From positions 8,451,555-8,515,554 of the forward strand of contig CAIIXF020000002.1 in the NCBI GenBank assembly GCA_903813345.2: a stretch of DNA of 64,000 nt. Direction: 5' to 3'. The notes under the pieces were generated by a model, which did no database searches, had not been told where the DNA came from, and saw only the letters and a program-made list of their open reading frames with translations. Made by a program: the position numbers and the translations under genes. Positions within the stretch are counted from its first letter, which is position 1; every line of letters begins with the position of its first letter. Source of the stretch: Owenia fusiformis. Lineage: Eukaryota > Annelida > Polychaeta > Sabellida > Oweniidae. Below, piece after piece: positions 44,131 through 55,385 of the stretch.

Positions 44131-45839
44131 AATATATAAAATAAAACGCTTTGATATTAACATGTGACAGTTAAAAATAAAGAAAACATGTATGGGTCAA
44201 AAACACTGGTTTCTTTCTTCACTCAACAAAGATTGTTGGAACTTTCCACACACCTCTTGGGGAGCCCCTTCATAGCTCTATGTTGGTATAAGTGAGGTAT
44301 TCGTCGAAAAAATAAAATGGTGGAATAGGACGTGGCATCATTCCGAAAAAACAAGCACTTGAACAATATTTGCATTGCGCAAAATTGTGAAAGATGATAT
44401 ACTGTATACTTCTATGTTGAAACTTTCCCCGAAAAGAACATCCCCCCATGTGGACAGCTGATTACGACATTGAAGTAATTAAAAATTCTGGTAAAACATA
44501 AAAACATATGTTTTTAATTCAGATGTAATACTCATAACAGCTGCTATTACAGTATTAGCTGTAGTGGCTGTCCCTTATGACTCAGGGTAGAGCTTCGGAT
44601 TCTGGAGCGGATTCCCGCGAGGGGCATCAATTTACAACACCCCGTTTCATGTCCAGTAACCGGTTTGTTAGACTATAGTTCCCCAGCACAAATATCATGG
44701 AAAAAAGGAAAGGGGAAAAAATGATACCGTTTGATGTATGATAGAGAATACGGGTCTTAATCACCTCTTAAAAGGAACAAGGAACTAAAGTAGCTGGAAT
44801 CGTGCCGATTGGCTGACTTGTAAAAATAGACAAGAGAAACAAAATAGCAAATATGTTTCCCGTGTATTGCACCATGGACTTTCAACTTGAAAGCCCATGA
44901 TTGGACGTATCAAAATTAACGTATTAATATCCGGTTCACATATTGACAATGACGTTAATTTGTTTTATCTGTTAAGGACCACAATGTTTACCTTTGATCT
45001 CGAAAAAAATAACATATCTGTTTTTGTCAATATGAAATCCAAAATGCATCGACACTGCTGACGTATGTAATTAGCTACACGCCTCTGTGACCCCGGGGTC
45101 CGGGGGTCAAGTAGAAGGGGGGGGGGGGCTCTACTTGATAACATACCTTTTCACACTTGTTTTTGTGGCGGGGGTCACAGGGACCTGTAGTTGGACGTAG
45201 ATAAATTGACCCTTTGTCTGCATACGACAAGACAGTTTTCCCATTTTGAGAAAGAATTTTTCTCTGGACACGTAGTCATATGTATAACTTATCCAAAATC
45301 ATTTTTTATACACTGTCTAAACTAATGTGGTTAATAAATCTAAAGTTGTCAATTGCTGGCCACAAGGATGAAGTATTCATTGATTATTAGAAATAAACTT
45401 GGAAATGTAATGAAATCATCTTATCATGGTTTGGCTTGGTAGTTTATCATAAACGTATCACAACTGACAACGATATACTTATCTTGAATCCTGATTCTTT
45501 TTTAAGAAATATCATTTCCGTGTTTATGTTTATATTTGTTTAGCTCAATGTACTCAATGTGTTGGGGTCCGTATTAAACAATATGAAATGTTATTTTATG
45601 AAGTCGTATATTGCCTATATTGAACCATGGTCTTTCAAGAGAAAGTTGTTGAAAGCCCATGATTGAACCAAATATTCATTTTGTCTCGATTTGTCATGCA
45701 GCATTCAAAATTTTGATATATACCAGTATGCAACTATTTGAAATTTATCCTGTGTCATCTCAATGTTTGTACAAAAATAAATAATTCCATTTTTTCATGC
45801 TGCGCCTGACCTTCTTAATCAATGAAGACCAATGGTATT
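44131..45839. other. Non-coding stretch with small inverted repeats
   Basis: No gene. It contains two microhairpins of the CATGGnCTTTCAA type (44873-44899 and 45626-45661). A MITE-like pair of ends lies at about 45075-45190 (CTACACGCCTCTGTGACCCC facing GGGGTCACAGGGACCTGTAG) around a G-run. Confidence 0.5.
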
Positions 45840-45984
45840 AAACAAATACTGGATGATCAGGAGCTGGATATGGCAGAATACCTATTCGAGAAAAAATATT
45901 GGGCGAGGCGGTAGCCGAGCCCAATATTTTTTCGAGGATAGGTATTCTGGCCATATCCAGCTCCTGATCATCCAGTATTTGTTT
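45840..45984. repeat. 145-bp near-perfect hairpin
   Basis: AAACAAATACTGGATGATCAGGAGCTGGATATGGC... pairs through its whole length with the right half. The apex is built from GGCGAGGCGGTAGCCGAGCCC flanked by AATATTTTTTCTCG-type AT-rich stem. It resembles in design the hairpins at 20778-20972 and 49257-49349. Confidence 0.9.
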
Positions 45985-46073
45985 TATTATGCACCTCCCA
46001 ATCAAAGTTAAGTGGAGTACTTACTGGAGTACAGGCTTAACTGTCGTTTAGTTGACATTATTTTGACATTTAT

Positions 46074-48591
46074 GGTATGAGGTTCCATATCCATCCGCCA
46101 AAAGGTATGACCCCTATATAGTCCATTTAAAAACTCGTGGTATTGTTCTAAATAACGCCATAGTTTGCTTCTAGGGTACCTAGTATGCCACTATTTGGTA
46201 TCAAAATAAAGAGGAGGAGTTCAACTTTCATTTGAATTACGAAAATAGCGATGTAGGTCAAAAATAGTTCCGACGTGAAGGTGTTTACTACGCGTTTGCC
46301 CGTCATATCAGAATTGAGGAAGTGGTAGCAAACGCGAGTCACAATAAATGGACGCTGATATCTCAAAAAGTAACCTGACTCCCTATAATTTGATGTAGAT
46401 CAATCAAACCCCTATATGAACAGGTACATTTTGATATATAACACTATGGGGGGTAAGCGTTTTATAGTTGGTCACGAACGCCATATGTGCAAAGTATTGT
46501 TATGAATTTTCGAATTTGGTGTTGGATTACGGTACTCATACCTTAATATGAGGCCTAAAATTGTCTGCTAGTTGGCCAGAGACCAATATTCTAGCAGAAT
46601 TTGAGAACAGAATCGATTTTTTCGTTCTGCGTAGGGCAAACAATGATTTGAAATCACTTTCAACCATTCTGTGAGTATAAGAATGGTCATAAGAGGCCCG
46701 TGGAGGGTCATGGATGAAAGAGAGCCCTCTGAAATTCCGTCAAAATTTGCAGGTTATTTCTTCATTTTTTGCTAAAATTACATGATTTTCAGGGCCCATA
46801 TCTCAGTGAAATTGCTACAATGTAGCGATTTTTCATTTTTACAGGCTAGATACACGTGTCAGGTCGACAGAAACAGTAATCATGTGTGATTTTTAAATTG
46901 CTACATTGTAGCAATATTTATTTCAAAATACAGGTGTGAGGGAAACTGCAATTTAGTTAGATTTGGGCGAAAATGGCCAAATTTCAGTCAAAATCCTCGG
47001 GACACAGGGCCTTTGTCTTAGATTTAGTCAATGAAGCAACTCTTAGTAGAAGGTGTGCCATATAGGGAATGAAAGCTGTTTGTCAGACGTATCATTTTCT
47101 TCAATAAACTCAGAAATAGTCAGGTTAGATTTGTGACGTCACAGTGGCAAAGTTAGACTAGCATATTTAGACGTATTTGGGGTAGGGCAAATTAACCCTT
47201 TCTAGCCTAAATGGATAAATTTTTCACATATTCAGCCAGTTCCGACGTTTTTATGCATTTTTGAACTAAAAATGATATTTTCTGCCAAAAAAAGTTGCAG
47301 AGACAAAAATCAGTGTGATGTCATAACACATTAATATGAGGCCTAAAATTGTCTGCTAGTTGGCCAGAGACCAATATTCTAGCAGAATTTGAGAACAGAA
47401 TCGATTTTTTCGTTCTGCGTAGGGCAAACAATGATTTGAAATCACTTTCAACCATTCTGTGAGTATAAGAATGGTCATAAGAGGCCCGTGGAGGGTCATG
47501 GATGAAAGAGAGCCCTCTGAAATTCCGTCAAAATTTGCAGGTTATTTCTTCATTTTTTGCTAAAATTACATGATTTTCAGGGCCCATATCTCAGTGAAAT
47601 TGCTACGATGTAGCGATTTTTCATTTTTACAGGCTAGATACACGTGTCAGGTCGACAGAAACAGTAATCATGTGTGATTTTTAAATTGCTACATTGTAGC
47701 AATATTTATTTCAAAATACAGGTGTGAGGGAAACTGCAATTTAGTTAGATTTGGGCGAAAATGGCCAAATTTCAGTCAAAATCCTCGGGACACAGGGCCT
47801 TTGTCTTAGATTTAGTCAATGAAGCAACTCTTAGTAGAAGCTGTGCCATATAGGGAATGAAAGCTGTTTGTCAGACGTATCATTTTCTTCAATAAACTCA
47901 GAAATAGTCAGGTTAGATTTGTGACGTCACAGTGGCAAAGTTAGACTAACATATTTAGACGTATTTGGGGTAGGGCAAATTAACCCTTTCTAGCCTAAAT
48001 GGATAAATTTTTCACATATTCAGCCAGTTCCGACGTTTTTATGCATTTTTGAACTAAAAATGATATTTTCTGCCAAAAAAAGTTGCAGAGACAAAAATCA
48101 GTGTGATGTCATAACACATTAAGGTATGAGGTTCCATATCCATCCGCCAAAAGGTATGACCCCTATATAGTCCATTTAAAAACTCGTGGTATTGTTCTAA
48201 ATAACGCCATAGTTTGCTTCTAGGGTACCTAGTATGCCACTATTTGGTATCAAAATAAAGAGGAGGAGTTCAACTTTCATTTGAATTACGAAAATAGCGA
48301 TGTAGGTCAAAAATAGTTCCGACGTGAAGGTGTTTACTACGCGTTTGCCCGTCATATCAGAATTGAGGAAGTGGTAGCAAACGCGAGTCACAATAAATGG
48401 ACGCTGATATCTCAAAAAGTAACCTGACTCCCTATAATTTGATGTAGATCAATCAAACCCCTATATGAACAGGTACATTTTGATATATAACACTATGGGG
48501 GGTAAGCGTTTTATAGTTGGTCACGAACGCCATATGTGCAAAGTATTGTTATGAATTTTCGAATTTGGTGTTGGATTACGGTACTCATACC
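46074..48591. mobile_element. Composite A-B-B-A structure with TTAA at inner junctions
   Basis: A (46074-46542) and A' (48123-48591) are 469-base direct repeats, identical as far as I can compare. They have GGTATGAG / CTCATACC ends. Between them stand two direct copies of B (46547-47330 and 47335-48118, 784 bases each) with only about three differences. TTAA lies at each inner junction (46543, 47331, 48119), and both outer flanks read TTAT. No gene is visible; a 72-residue minus frame occurs in both A copies without recognisable similarity. Possible readings are a piggyBac-like MITE pair around a duplicated payload, or a non-autonomous LTR-like element. Confidence 0.85.
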
Positions 48592-49511
48592 TTATTTATT
48601 TTTTCTTTCAAAACTCAGACGACTTCCGGCCAGTTTATTCGCTACGCTGGACGAAAATATTTGCCCCGGGAATTTAATTTTTAGTTATTCGAGACGTTCT
48701 TGCAGAATTATATGTAACTTTTGAATGATAAGGGTAATTTTGATTGATTAAGTACATTTTTTCTTCTATTTTCCGCCAGTTTCAGATGTAAGCTTTAAGT
48801 AGTACTCCAGTTATTAGGAAATAAAACTTGGCTCTGAAGTGGGAATGTTGCAAAAACATTGAAAAAAATATCCGACCCTTTTTCTCGAAAGGGTCAGATA
48901 TTAAAAAAATATCCGGCAGTTTTCAGAAAAGAGCAGAGTATTGCCAAATTACAAGCAACTAAGAACCAATCAGATTTGAGTATTTTAATGAGGTGCATAA
49001 TCAATTTATTATACCACTGTCACATTCCTCACTCTCTGATTGGTCCATGTCCTACAGGTGACTAAAAAATAACACATGTGACTTCCGGTAAATATCAAAT
49101 GATATTTACCAGTCCGACTAAGTTCAGTGTAATTTTTTAATTTTATAATACCCGGGGGTACATTGTTATGATTAATTAGACATCAATAGTTTGTTATTAC
49201 ATTAATGTGAGTGAGGAATATTCTATAGGCTAACAGTGAATAATAATTATATTTTCGGTGAATACCTGTGACACTTTCACAAGATGATATTCCACTAGCC
49301 CTTCGGGCTTCGTGGAATATCACTTGTGAAAGATGCACAGGTATTCACCTCTGTAAATAGAATTAAATATTTGCATAATATTGTAATATTGTAATTATAA
49401 TATGAGTTTGATGATGATGTAATAGTTTGATGATACGCTTCAATTTTAAAATAAGTATTTAAGAATTAGTCAGGTTTTTATATTGCGTGAAATGAATGTC
49501 AAGACCGGGAT
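48592..49511. other. Non-coding stretch rich in hairpins
   Basis: No gene. A short hairpin lies at about 48869-48902 (AATATCCGACCCTTT facing AAAGGGTCAGATATT), a palindrome GGTAAATATCAAATGATATTTACC at about 49087, and a 93-bp hairpin at 49257-49349. GAGGTGCATAAT at about 48980 is the inverse of ATTATGCACCTC at about 45987, so the composite may sit within a larger element. Confidence 0.55.
49257..49349. repeat. 93-bp hairpin with GCCCTTCGGGC apex
   Basis: GGTGAATACCTGTG, CACTTTCACAAG and GATATTCCAC pair with GTGGAATATC, CTTGTGAAAG and CACAGGTATTCACC around AGCCCTTCGGGCTT. The bulges are small. Confidence 0.88.
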
Positions 49512-49891
49512 GTAGTCCATTTGTCACCCCTATACATCCAATAGTGAACCTAGAAATTGTTAAAAGTACGATGATTTATGGTCGATTTATGATAATAAGG
49601 GTTTTCTGAAGTGATTTAACTGGGTTGCCCAAAAGGTTTGTTTGGGGAAAAAATGATATAGGCTGATTAGGGAGGGGTGCAATCGCTTAACATGGCGTTG
49701 ACTATTGACTTAGCGTTTGGATACCACCATATACCTGGTATGTTACCATGGTAATAGATACAAAAATTTTCCCCAAAGTTATTTTTTGGCAACCCAGCTG
49801 AATCACTCCAATAATCCCTAATGATAGTATTTACACAGAAAAACATCATACTTTTGAATATTTATACGTTCAGAAAATGACAAATGGACTA
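49512..49891. mobile_element. MITE with TAGTCCATTTGTCA terminal inverted repeats
   Basis: The left end TAGTCCATTTGTCACCCC and right end ATGACAAATGGACTA are inverted. The interior pairs partly (GGGTTTTCTGAAGTGATTTAACTGGGTTGCC against GGCAACCCAGCTGAATCACTCC). Relatives occur in the tails of the tRNA-Trp duplication (about 26007 and 28616 onward). Confidence 0.75.
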
Positions 49892-49899
49892 ATGTGGCA

Positions 49900-51192
49900 T
49901 TAGAGGTCGCAACGGTACTGAAAACCAGTACCGGTAACCGTCACGCTAATAACCGTACCGTTACCGAACTACCGGTAAAATATATGTAAGATAAAATGCC
50001 AATGCGCTGCCACCACCACTTTGTTCCTAACTCTCTCCGTAGCTCCGTATGCATACGTTATAGCAACCCTCCTACATCCGACTTACTAAAAGATGATAAG
50101 GACTCTAATGGCCAACGTATGTTAATATATATTTCGTTTATATTTAAATTTAAAAATTAAAACTTACGAAAGGCACGGGAGTTCAGATTCTTTTATTTAT
50201 TTGTTTGCTAAAACACTTTAGCAGAGAGCTTGCACTTTATTTTGTTCACAATTAAAAGTTCAGATACTATCACAAAATATTAAAGTGACAAATATAATAC
50301 GAAATGCTATTCCTGCGTCATCCGTGTCAAGTGAACGCCAATACACTAGATGCGAGTAGAAATAATCTAGATTTACGTCATTATATATTCAAAATTCATT
50401 CAAAGTGATGTCATATTTGAAATCTGCATGTAAAAGTACATATAGAAATATGGTTTCGAAAACTGTCTATCAACTTTGAAAATTTAATTTTTTTTGAAAA
50501 TGGGACTTCTTGTTCGGGTTGATTCCCCATAGACTCCATGTTACAAAATCACAAAAAGTGAATTACCTTATCTTGTATTGGGCAAATAACAGTTTCTTTT
50601 ACTGGACATATTTTAATTTGCATAACTATTAGATACATAAGGGTTATATGAAAATTGAACCACGCAAATAGATGTAATTTAAGTTTTCTTAATTTAACTT
50701 TCTACTATACTCGCCATGCTATCTGACCCGAATGAGCCACCCGGTGGTGAATCTGGTAACTACCTACTCGCATCTGCAGCTGGCACCATCACTTCCAAAC
50801 GGGCACGACTTCAACCTGAGGTTGTCAATGCCTTGTTGTTCGTAAATAATCCAGTTTCTGGATCTGACGTTGACACTACAACTACACCGGAACTGCCAAA
50901 CATAACTACAACCAAATCTGAGCATGAAGATACTACACCCGAACTGCCAAACATGGACATCACACCTGAACTGCCAAACATGGAAATCACACCTGAACTG
51001 CCAAACATGGACATCTAAATGTCTATGTAAATGTACGCATCGTGAAAGTGGAAATTAAACGAAATAATTAAAAAAACGACGTGTCTTTTATTTCCCCGGG
51101 GATTATCGTCGGTTAACCGGTTAATAATTTCAATACCGGTAAATGCTTAATTCCGTACCGAAACCATATAACCGGAATTACCGTCAGCCTCT
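49900..51192 (+). mobile_element. hAT element with perfect 8-bp target duplication
   Basis: ATGTGGCA stands immediately before (49892-49899) and after (51193-51200) the element. Ends are TTAGAGGTCGCAACGGTA and, reversed, AGAGGCTGACGGTAA, with CCGGT-rich subterminal repeats at both ends. An 8-bp duplication is diagnostic of hAT transposition. Inside, 50716-51018 keeps only the C-terminal part of a hAT transposase. The rest is non-coding, so the copy is non-autonomous. Confidence 0.9.
50716..51018 (+). pseudogene. C-terminal fragment of a hAT transposase with a TPELPN repeat tail
   Basis: The 100-residue frame contains ASAAGTITSKRARLQPEVVNALLFVNN, the C-terminal dimerisation block of hAT (ZBED-type) transposases. 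The catalytic RNase-H-like part and BED finger are missing. The tail is a run of TTPELPN and DITPELPNM units (five occurrences) that grew by an in-frame 24-27-base tandem repeat. The ATG at 50716 is the first in this frame, but whether it is translated is unknown. Confidence 0.8.
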
Positions 51193-51200
51193 ATGTGGCA

Positions 51201-52004
51201 TGGGCTTCTTTCAAAAGAAGGGTACTTCCCATATTCCATACATAATCATTTCCTCATCGTCGCTTTCCACTGGGTCTAGAGAGGTATATATAGGAACAAT
51301 CGAAACCTTAGGAATCAAGATGCATTTACTTGGGTTTTTAAGGTTTTTCAAGGGTTTTCCTGTACACATTCCAAGAAAAATCTTATTTTGTATTTTTCAT
51401 GTATGTTTTAAAGAAAAAATATGATTATCTGCAAACATATTCAAAATTGATTTTTCTTCAAGGTAACACTCAAACATATACTATGTAAAAACTCTTTAAA
51501 ATATTATCAAAAAGGGAAGCACGACACTGCTCATTTTGAAGTTATCATGTTAATAACACAGAGTAGCATATCTTTCTCTTGAAAGTCCATGAATATGATT
51601 TCAATGAAATTATAATCCTACATATCTTTACAGGTCCTTGTCTGAGTTCCCATTAGGTTAGGAACCTACACTCCCAAAATAGAAAACACCGACTGTGAAC
51701 TAGCTATCTTAGTAAGCACATATTGTGTGAATTCTTTTTGGGTGCCCTGCCTAAGAAATTTCTTAAAATTCATTTTCCACACAATCATTTTCGCATGATC
51801 AATAATAATGAATCGTGTTTTTTTGTTAAATAAAAACATAGAAGATGACATGCCAACTTGCGAAATATTGCTATGTTTTCGAGACGCTTATTTAAGAATT
51901 GTGTGATTAAACATGAACGCAAACACCTCCTTTCGACAAACGCCAAAAACTTTACAGAAAAACGAAATTTTTGATATAAACCATGATATAGAAGTCTCAT
52001 AACA
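51201..52004. other. Non-coding stretch
   Basis: No recognisable gene or repeat beyond short AT-rich runs. Open frames of 60-93 residues show no family motifs. Confidence 0.4.
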
Positions 52005-53520
52005 GTGTTGCCTTTAACTGAATTCTTCCCGGGGAATTCTTGCATTGCCTATATTTTGCCTTTAAACGACGAACTCACAATAAGCCAATTTGCACGTTTG
52101 CGCGAGCTGGGTTGTTGTTTTATCAAAATTCAATAGGGATCAACCGATGGCACGTGACTAGAGTATTTTAAAGTAGTCTATGTGAAAATCCAAATGGATC
52201 AAAATAATGTTATTTATGTTTTTCTAAGAAACATTTTGTATTTAGAAAAGATCAATACTTCTTGTCACATATTCCTGCATTTCGAAGAATGCATTTCCGG
52301 AATTCCAAACAATAATTTGACTTCTAGCACTCACAAAGTTTACTTTGACTTATCTTCAATGATGGTTGTGAAAAGGACCGTTAAAAGTAAAGACATTCAA
52401 AACAGCTTTCTGTCAAGCATCCAAAACAGAATTAAATCAGATAAAAGTATATGGAATTAGAGGATTATGAAGACTCCCATACGTGCCCATTATTGTCGGT
52501 TTCATCATGTTTCACCTCTTTCTTAAGCTTTTCAAGTGGAAGTTCTTCTGGTTTCACGTACGTAGTTCGTGATAATTGTCAGGTACGCATATACCATTAA
52601 TTTACAACCATAAATTTACACAAGGCATTAACATGACAAAATGTCACCACTTAGTTGAAGCAAGATAAAAATACCTTTTTGACCTTGAAGAGGTCATTAA
52701 AGGTCAAATCTATTTTGACCTTGAGAATGTCATTGAAGGTCAAATCTATGGTCAGATATGAACTGTTGAGAACTTGTCTGATGATTTTGAAAAAATGGTC
52801 AATTTGAAGCAAGTTGAAAAAAGAGCTTTTTGACCTTTTTTGACCTTGAGTAGGTCACTGAAGGTCCAATCTCAAATCTAAAGTCAAATTTGAAATCTTA
52901 AGTCAGATTTCAACTTCTGAGAACTTGTAGATGATTTTGAAAAAAATTGGTCAATTTGAAGCAAGTTGGTCTTTTTGAGCTTTTTTGACCTTAAGAAGGT
53001 CATTGAAGGTCAAATCTCAAATCTTAAGTCAGATTAGAACTTCTGATAACTTATAGACTGAGAGATGATTTTGAAAAAATGGTCAATTTGAAGCAAGTTG
53101 AAAAAAGACCTTTTTTGATCGTGAAAAGGTGATCAAAGGTCAAATCTTAAATATAAAGTCAGATTAGAACTTCGGAAAACATGTAGATGATTTTGAAAAC
53201 AAATTGATATACGGTGACACTACGGTTCCCAACGGCTTTTCCTCTTCATCTTGATTGACCTTACGTTTTACATTTTTCATTGTTGAGGAAACGGACCATT
53301 GGGGATATCCGAAACGTCCTGTTTAGTAAAATAAAGGTTGTGAAAAGAAGAAAAAATTTTTTTGTGATTTGATTACCCAACCTGAAGAACATGTTTAAGA
53401 GTGTTGCCTTTAACTGAATCTTTCCCGGGGAATTCTTGCATTGCCTATATTTTGCCTTTATACGAGGAACTCACAATTAGCCAATTTGCACGTTTGCGTT
53501 TGCTGGTTGTTGTTTTCGTT
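52005..53520. repeat. Pair of 120-bp direct repeats with a second AAGGTCA array between
   Basis: Positions 52005-52125 and 53401-53520 are about 90% alike (GTGTTGCCTTTAACTGAATC/T..CCCGGGGAATTCTTGCATTGCC). Between them, 52650-53210 holds four to five degenerate units of the repeat also seen at 43680-44130, with AGGTCA direct repeats spaced by four at 52691-52706 and 52997-53012. An open frame at 52182-52460 has no recognisable motif. Confidence 0.7.
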
Positions 53521-53644
53521 AGTTAATTGTTATTCGAATACAAAATACAAGTAATTGAGAAAATGGGATTAGTATAGCCATGTTCATGTTTATTCAAGCA
53601 AAATATTAGAACAACTATTACTTTTTGAGCAGTTTTGACACCTC

Positions 53645-54010
53645 AGCAGGGTAGCCTCGTGGCGTAGAAACTACTGTGTGGGTCGAACGTCCGATGGGAT
53701 ACGGAGGTCCCGCGTTCGAGCCCCGGGTACGGAGTTGTTGATCATTTCACTACAGGACACCCGGTCCGAAGGTCCAACCGTTTACCGGCCCTTGACATGG
53801 GCCGGTTCTCTGGCCGCTCTTGCCAGAGACAGATTGTGAGACTGTGGTTGGTTCCTCCACTGACGTGCTTTAGTAAACTCCGGGAGGCATACAGTATGGT
53901 AGCGAGCCCCCACCAAGGGCAGTAGTGGAACGACACGAATCGGTCCCAGTATGGTTGCCTTGCAACTGAAGAGACTCGAGGAAATCATGCCATTCGCAGT
54001 GACCCAGAAA
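53645..54010 (+). mobile_element. Probable tRNA-derived SINE
   Basis: An A-box-like TAGCCTCGTGG (53652-53662) and a B-box-like GCGTTCGAGCCCC (53712-53724) form a polymerase III type promoter, but the 60-base spacing and lack of acceptor pairing rule out a normal tRNA. A GC-richer body of about 250 bases follows, unlike the AT-rich surroundings. The end and target duplication are not defined. Confidence 0.5.
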
Positions 54011-54684
54011 ATACTTTTTGCTCCTTGATGCAACCATCACTTAGGCCTATAATATATTTATTTCTTGTAAACAAATAAACGTTATGTTTCATATAAATTA
54101 TGAGATAGACCAGTCTCACAAACAACAAATGCATAAACTAATTGTATTCAAATTTAAAAACATTTATATTTTCCCAACAAGGTTTACAATACAATAAAAA
54201 ATTAAATGTAATATTCAGTGACTGAAATTAAACGTGCGACATCTTTATAAGCACAGCAAAGCTAATTTTCTTTAGGCTGTTAGCCTTTTAACCATCAAAG
54301 GAAGGAGTAGGGTTGGTCACCGTCCAATACACATGCTCCAATAATTCATAGTCGTGAACTACAAAGTCTGTCGTCAGTCGTGAGTAGTCACAGATAATTC
54401 ATATTTTCTTGAGTGAATGCTTGTTTTAATTCATCGAAAAACGACAATATTGTAACCTACCGTACATGTACAGTCCAATTCAAAATTCTACTTAGTACTT
54501 TGAATTAAAAAAATAAGCAATCAAATGACAATATTGCAACAGTTTATGAACAAGGCACAGACATGAACAATATCGTACCTAAAACACAGCATTGTGGTCT
54601 TGTTGACCAAGAAAGCAAGATGGCCGCAGAAAAGTTAATCAGCTCTAGAACTTATCACTGTGTAACATATGTAAAAATTTGAAC
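54011..54684. other. Non-coding stretch
   Basis: No gene or clear repeat recognised. The last part (from about 54600) is a diverged start of the 161-bp array that follows. Confidence 0.4.
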
Positions 54685-55385
54685 GGTTTGGCTGGAAACC
54701 TGTAGACAAGTCTTGAAAGTGAAGATTTTAGGACGGAAAATTCAAAATGGCCACCTTAAGATCTACCCAGAATGCTCAAAAACTAATCAGTTCTTGACGT
54801 TGATATGTAGAAACATCCCTGAAAATTTCAGATGAATCCCTCAAATGGTTTGGCTGGAAACCTGTAGACAAGTCTTGAAAGTGAAGATTTTAGGACGGAA
54901 AATCCAAAATGGTCACCTTAAAATTTACCCAGAATGCCCAAAAACTAATCAGTTCTTGGCGTTGATATGTAGAAACATCCCTGAAAATTTCAGATGAATC
55001 CCTCAAATGGTTTGGCTGGAAACCTGTAGACACTTGAAAGTGAAGATTTTAGGACGGATAATCCAAAATGGCCACCTTAAGATTTACCCAGAATGCCCAA
55101 AAACTAATCAGTTCTTGACGTTGATATGTAGAAACATCCCTGAAAATTTCAGATGAATCCCTCAAATGGTTTGGCTGGAAACCTGTAGACAAATCTTGAA
55201 AGTGAAGATTTTAGGACGGAAAATCCAAAATGGCCACCTTAAGATTTACCCAGAATGCCCAAAAACTAATCAGTTCTTGACGTTGATATGTAGAAACATC
55301 CCTGTAAATTTCAGATGAATCCCTCAAATGGTTTGGCTGGAAACCTGTAGACAAGCTGAAAAGTGAGATGCCGCCCGCCCGCCTG
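54685..55385. repeat. 161-bp tandem repeat, about 4.3 units
   Basis: GGTTTGGCTGGAAACCTGTAGACAAG recurs at about 54685, 54847, 55008, 55168 and 55330. Each unit runs through TTTTAGGACGGAAAATCCAAAATGGCCACC and GATATGTAGAAACATCCCTG. The last unit ends in a CCGCCCGCCCGCCTGCCCGCCC tract. Repeats of this kind often belong to an element terminus, but none is proven here. Confidence 0.9.

Noticed and set aside
44560-44640. tRNA-like stretch GTGGCTGTCCCTTATGACTC...GATTCCCGCG
   Set aside because: No acceptor pairing, no proper anticodon arm and only a weak B box.
46148-46366. 72-codon minus frame repeated exactly at 48,197-48,415
   Set aside because: The identity results from the duplicated A unit. 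The frame has no recognisable motif and could be chance, so I did not call it a gene.
52182-52460. 92-codon plus frame between the 120-bp direct repeats
   Set aside because: No motif, no splice or promoter context, and AT-rich composition typical of chance frames here.
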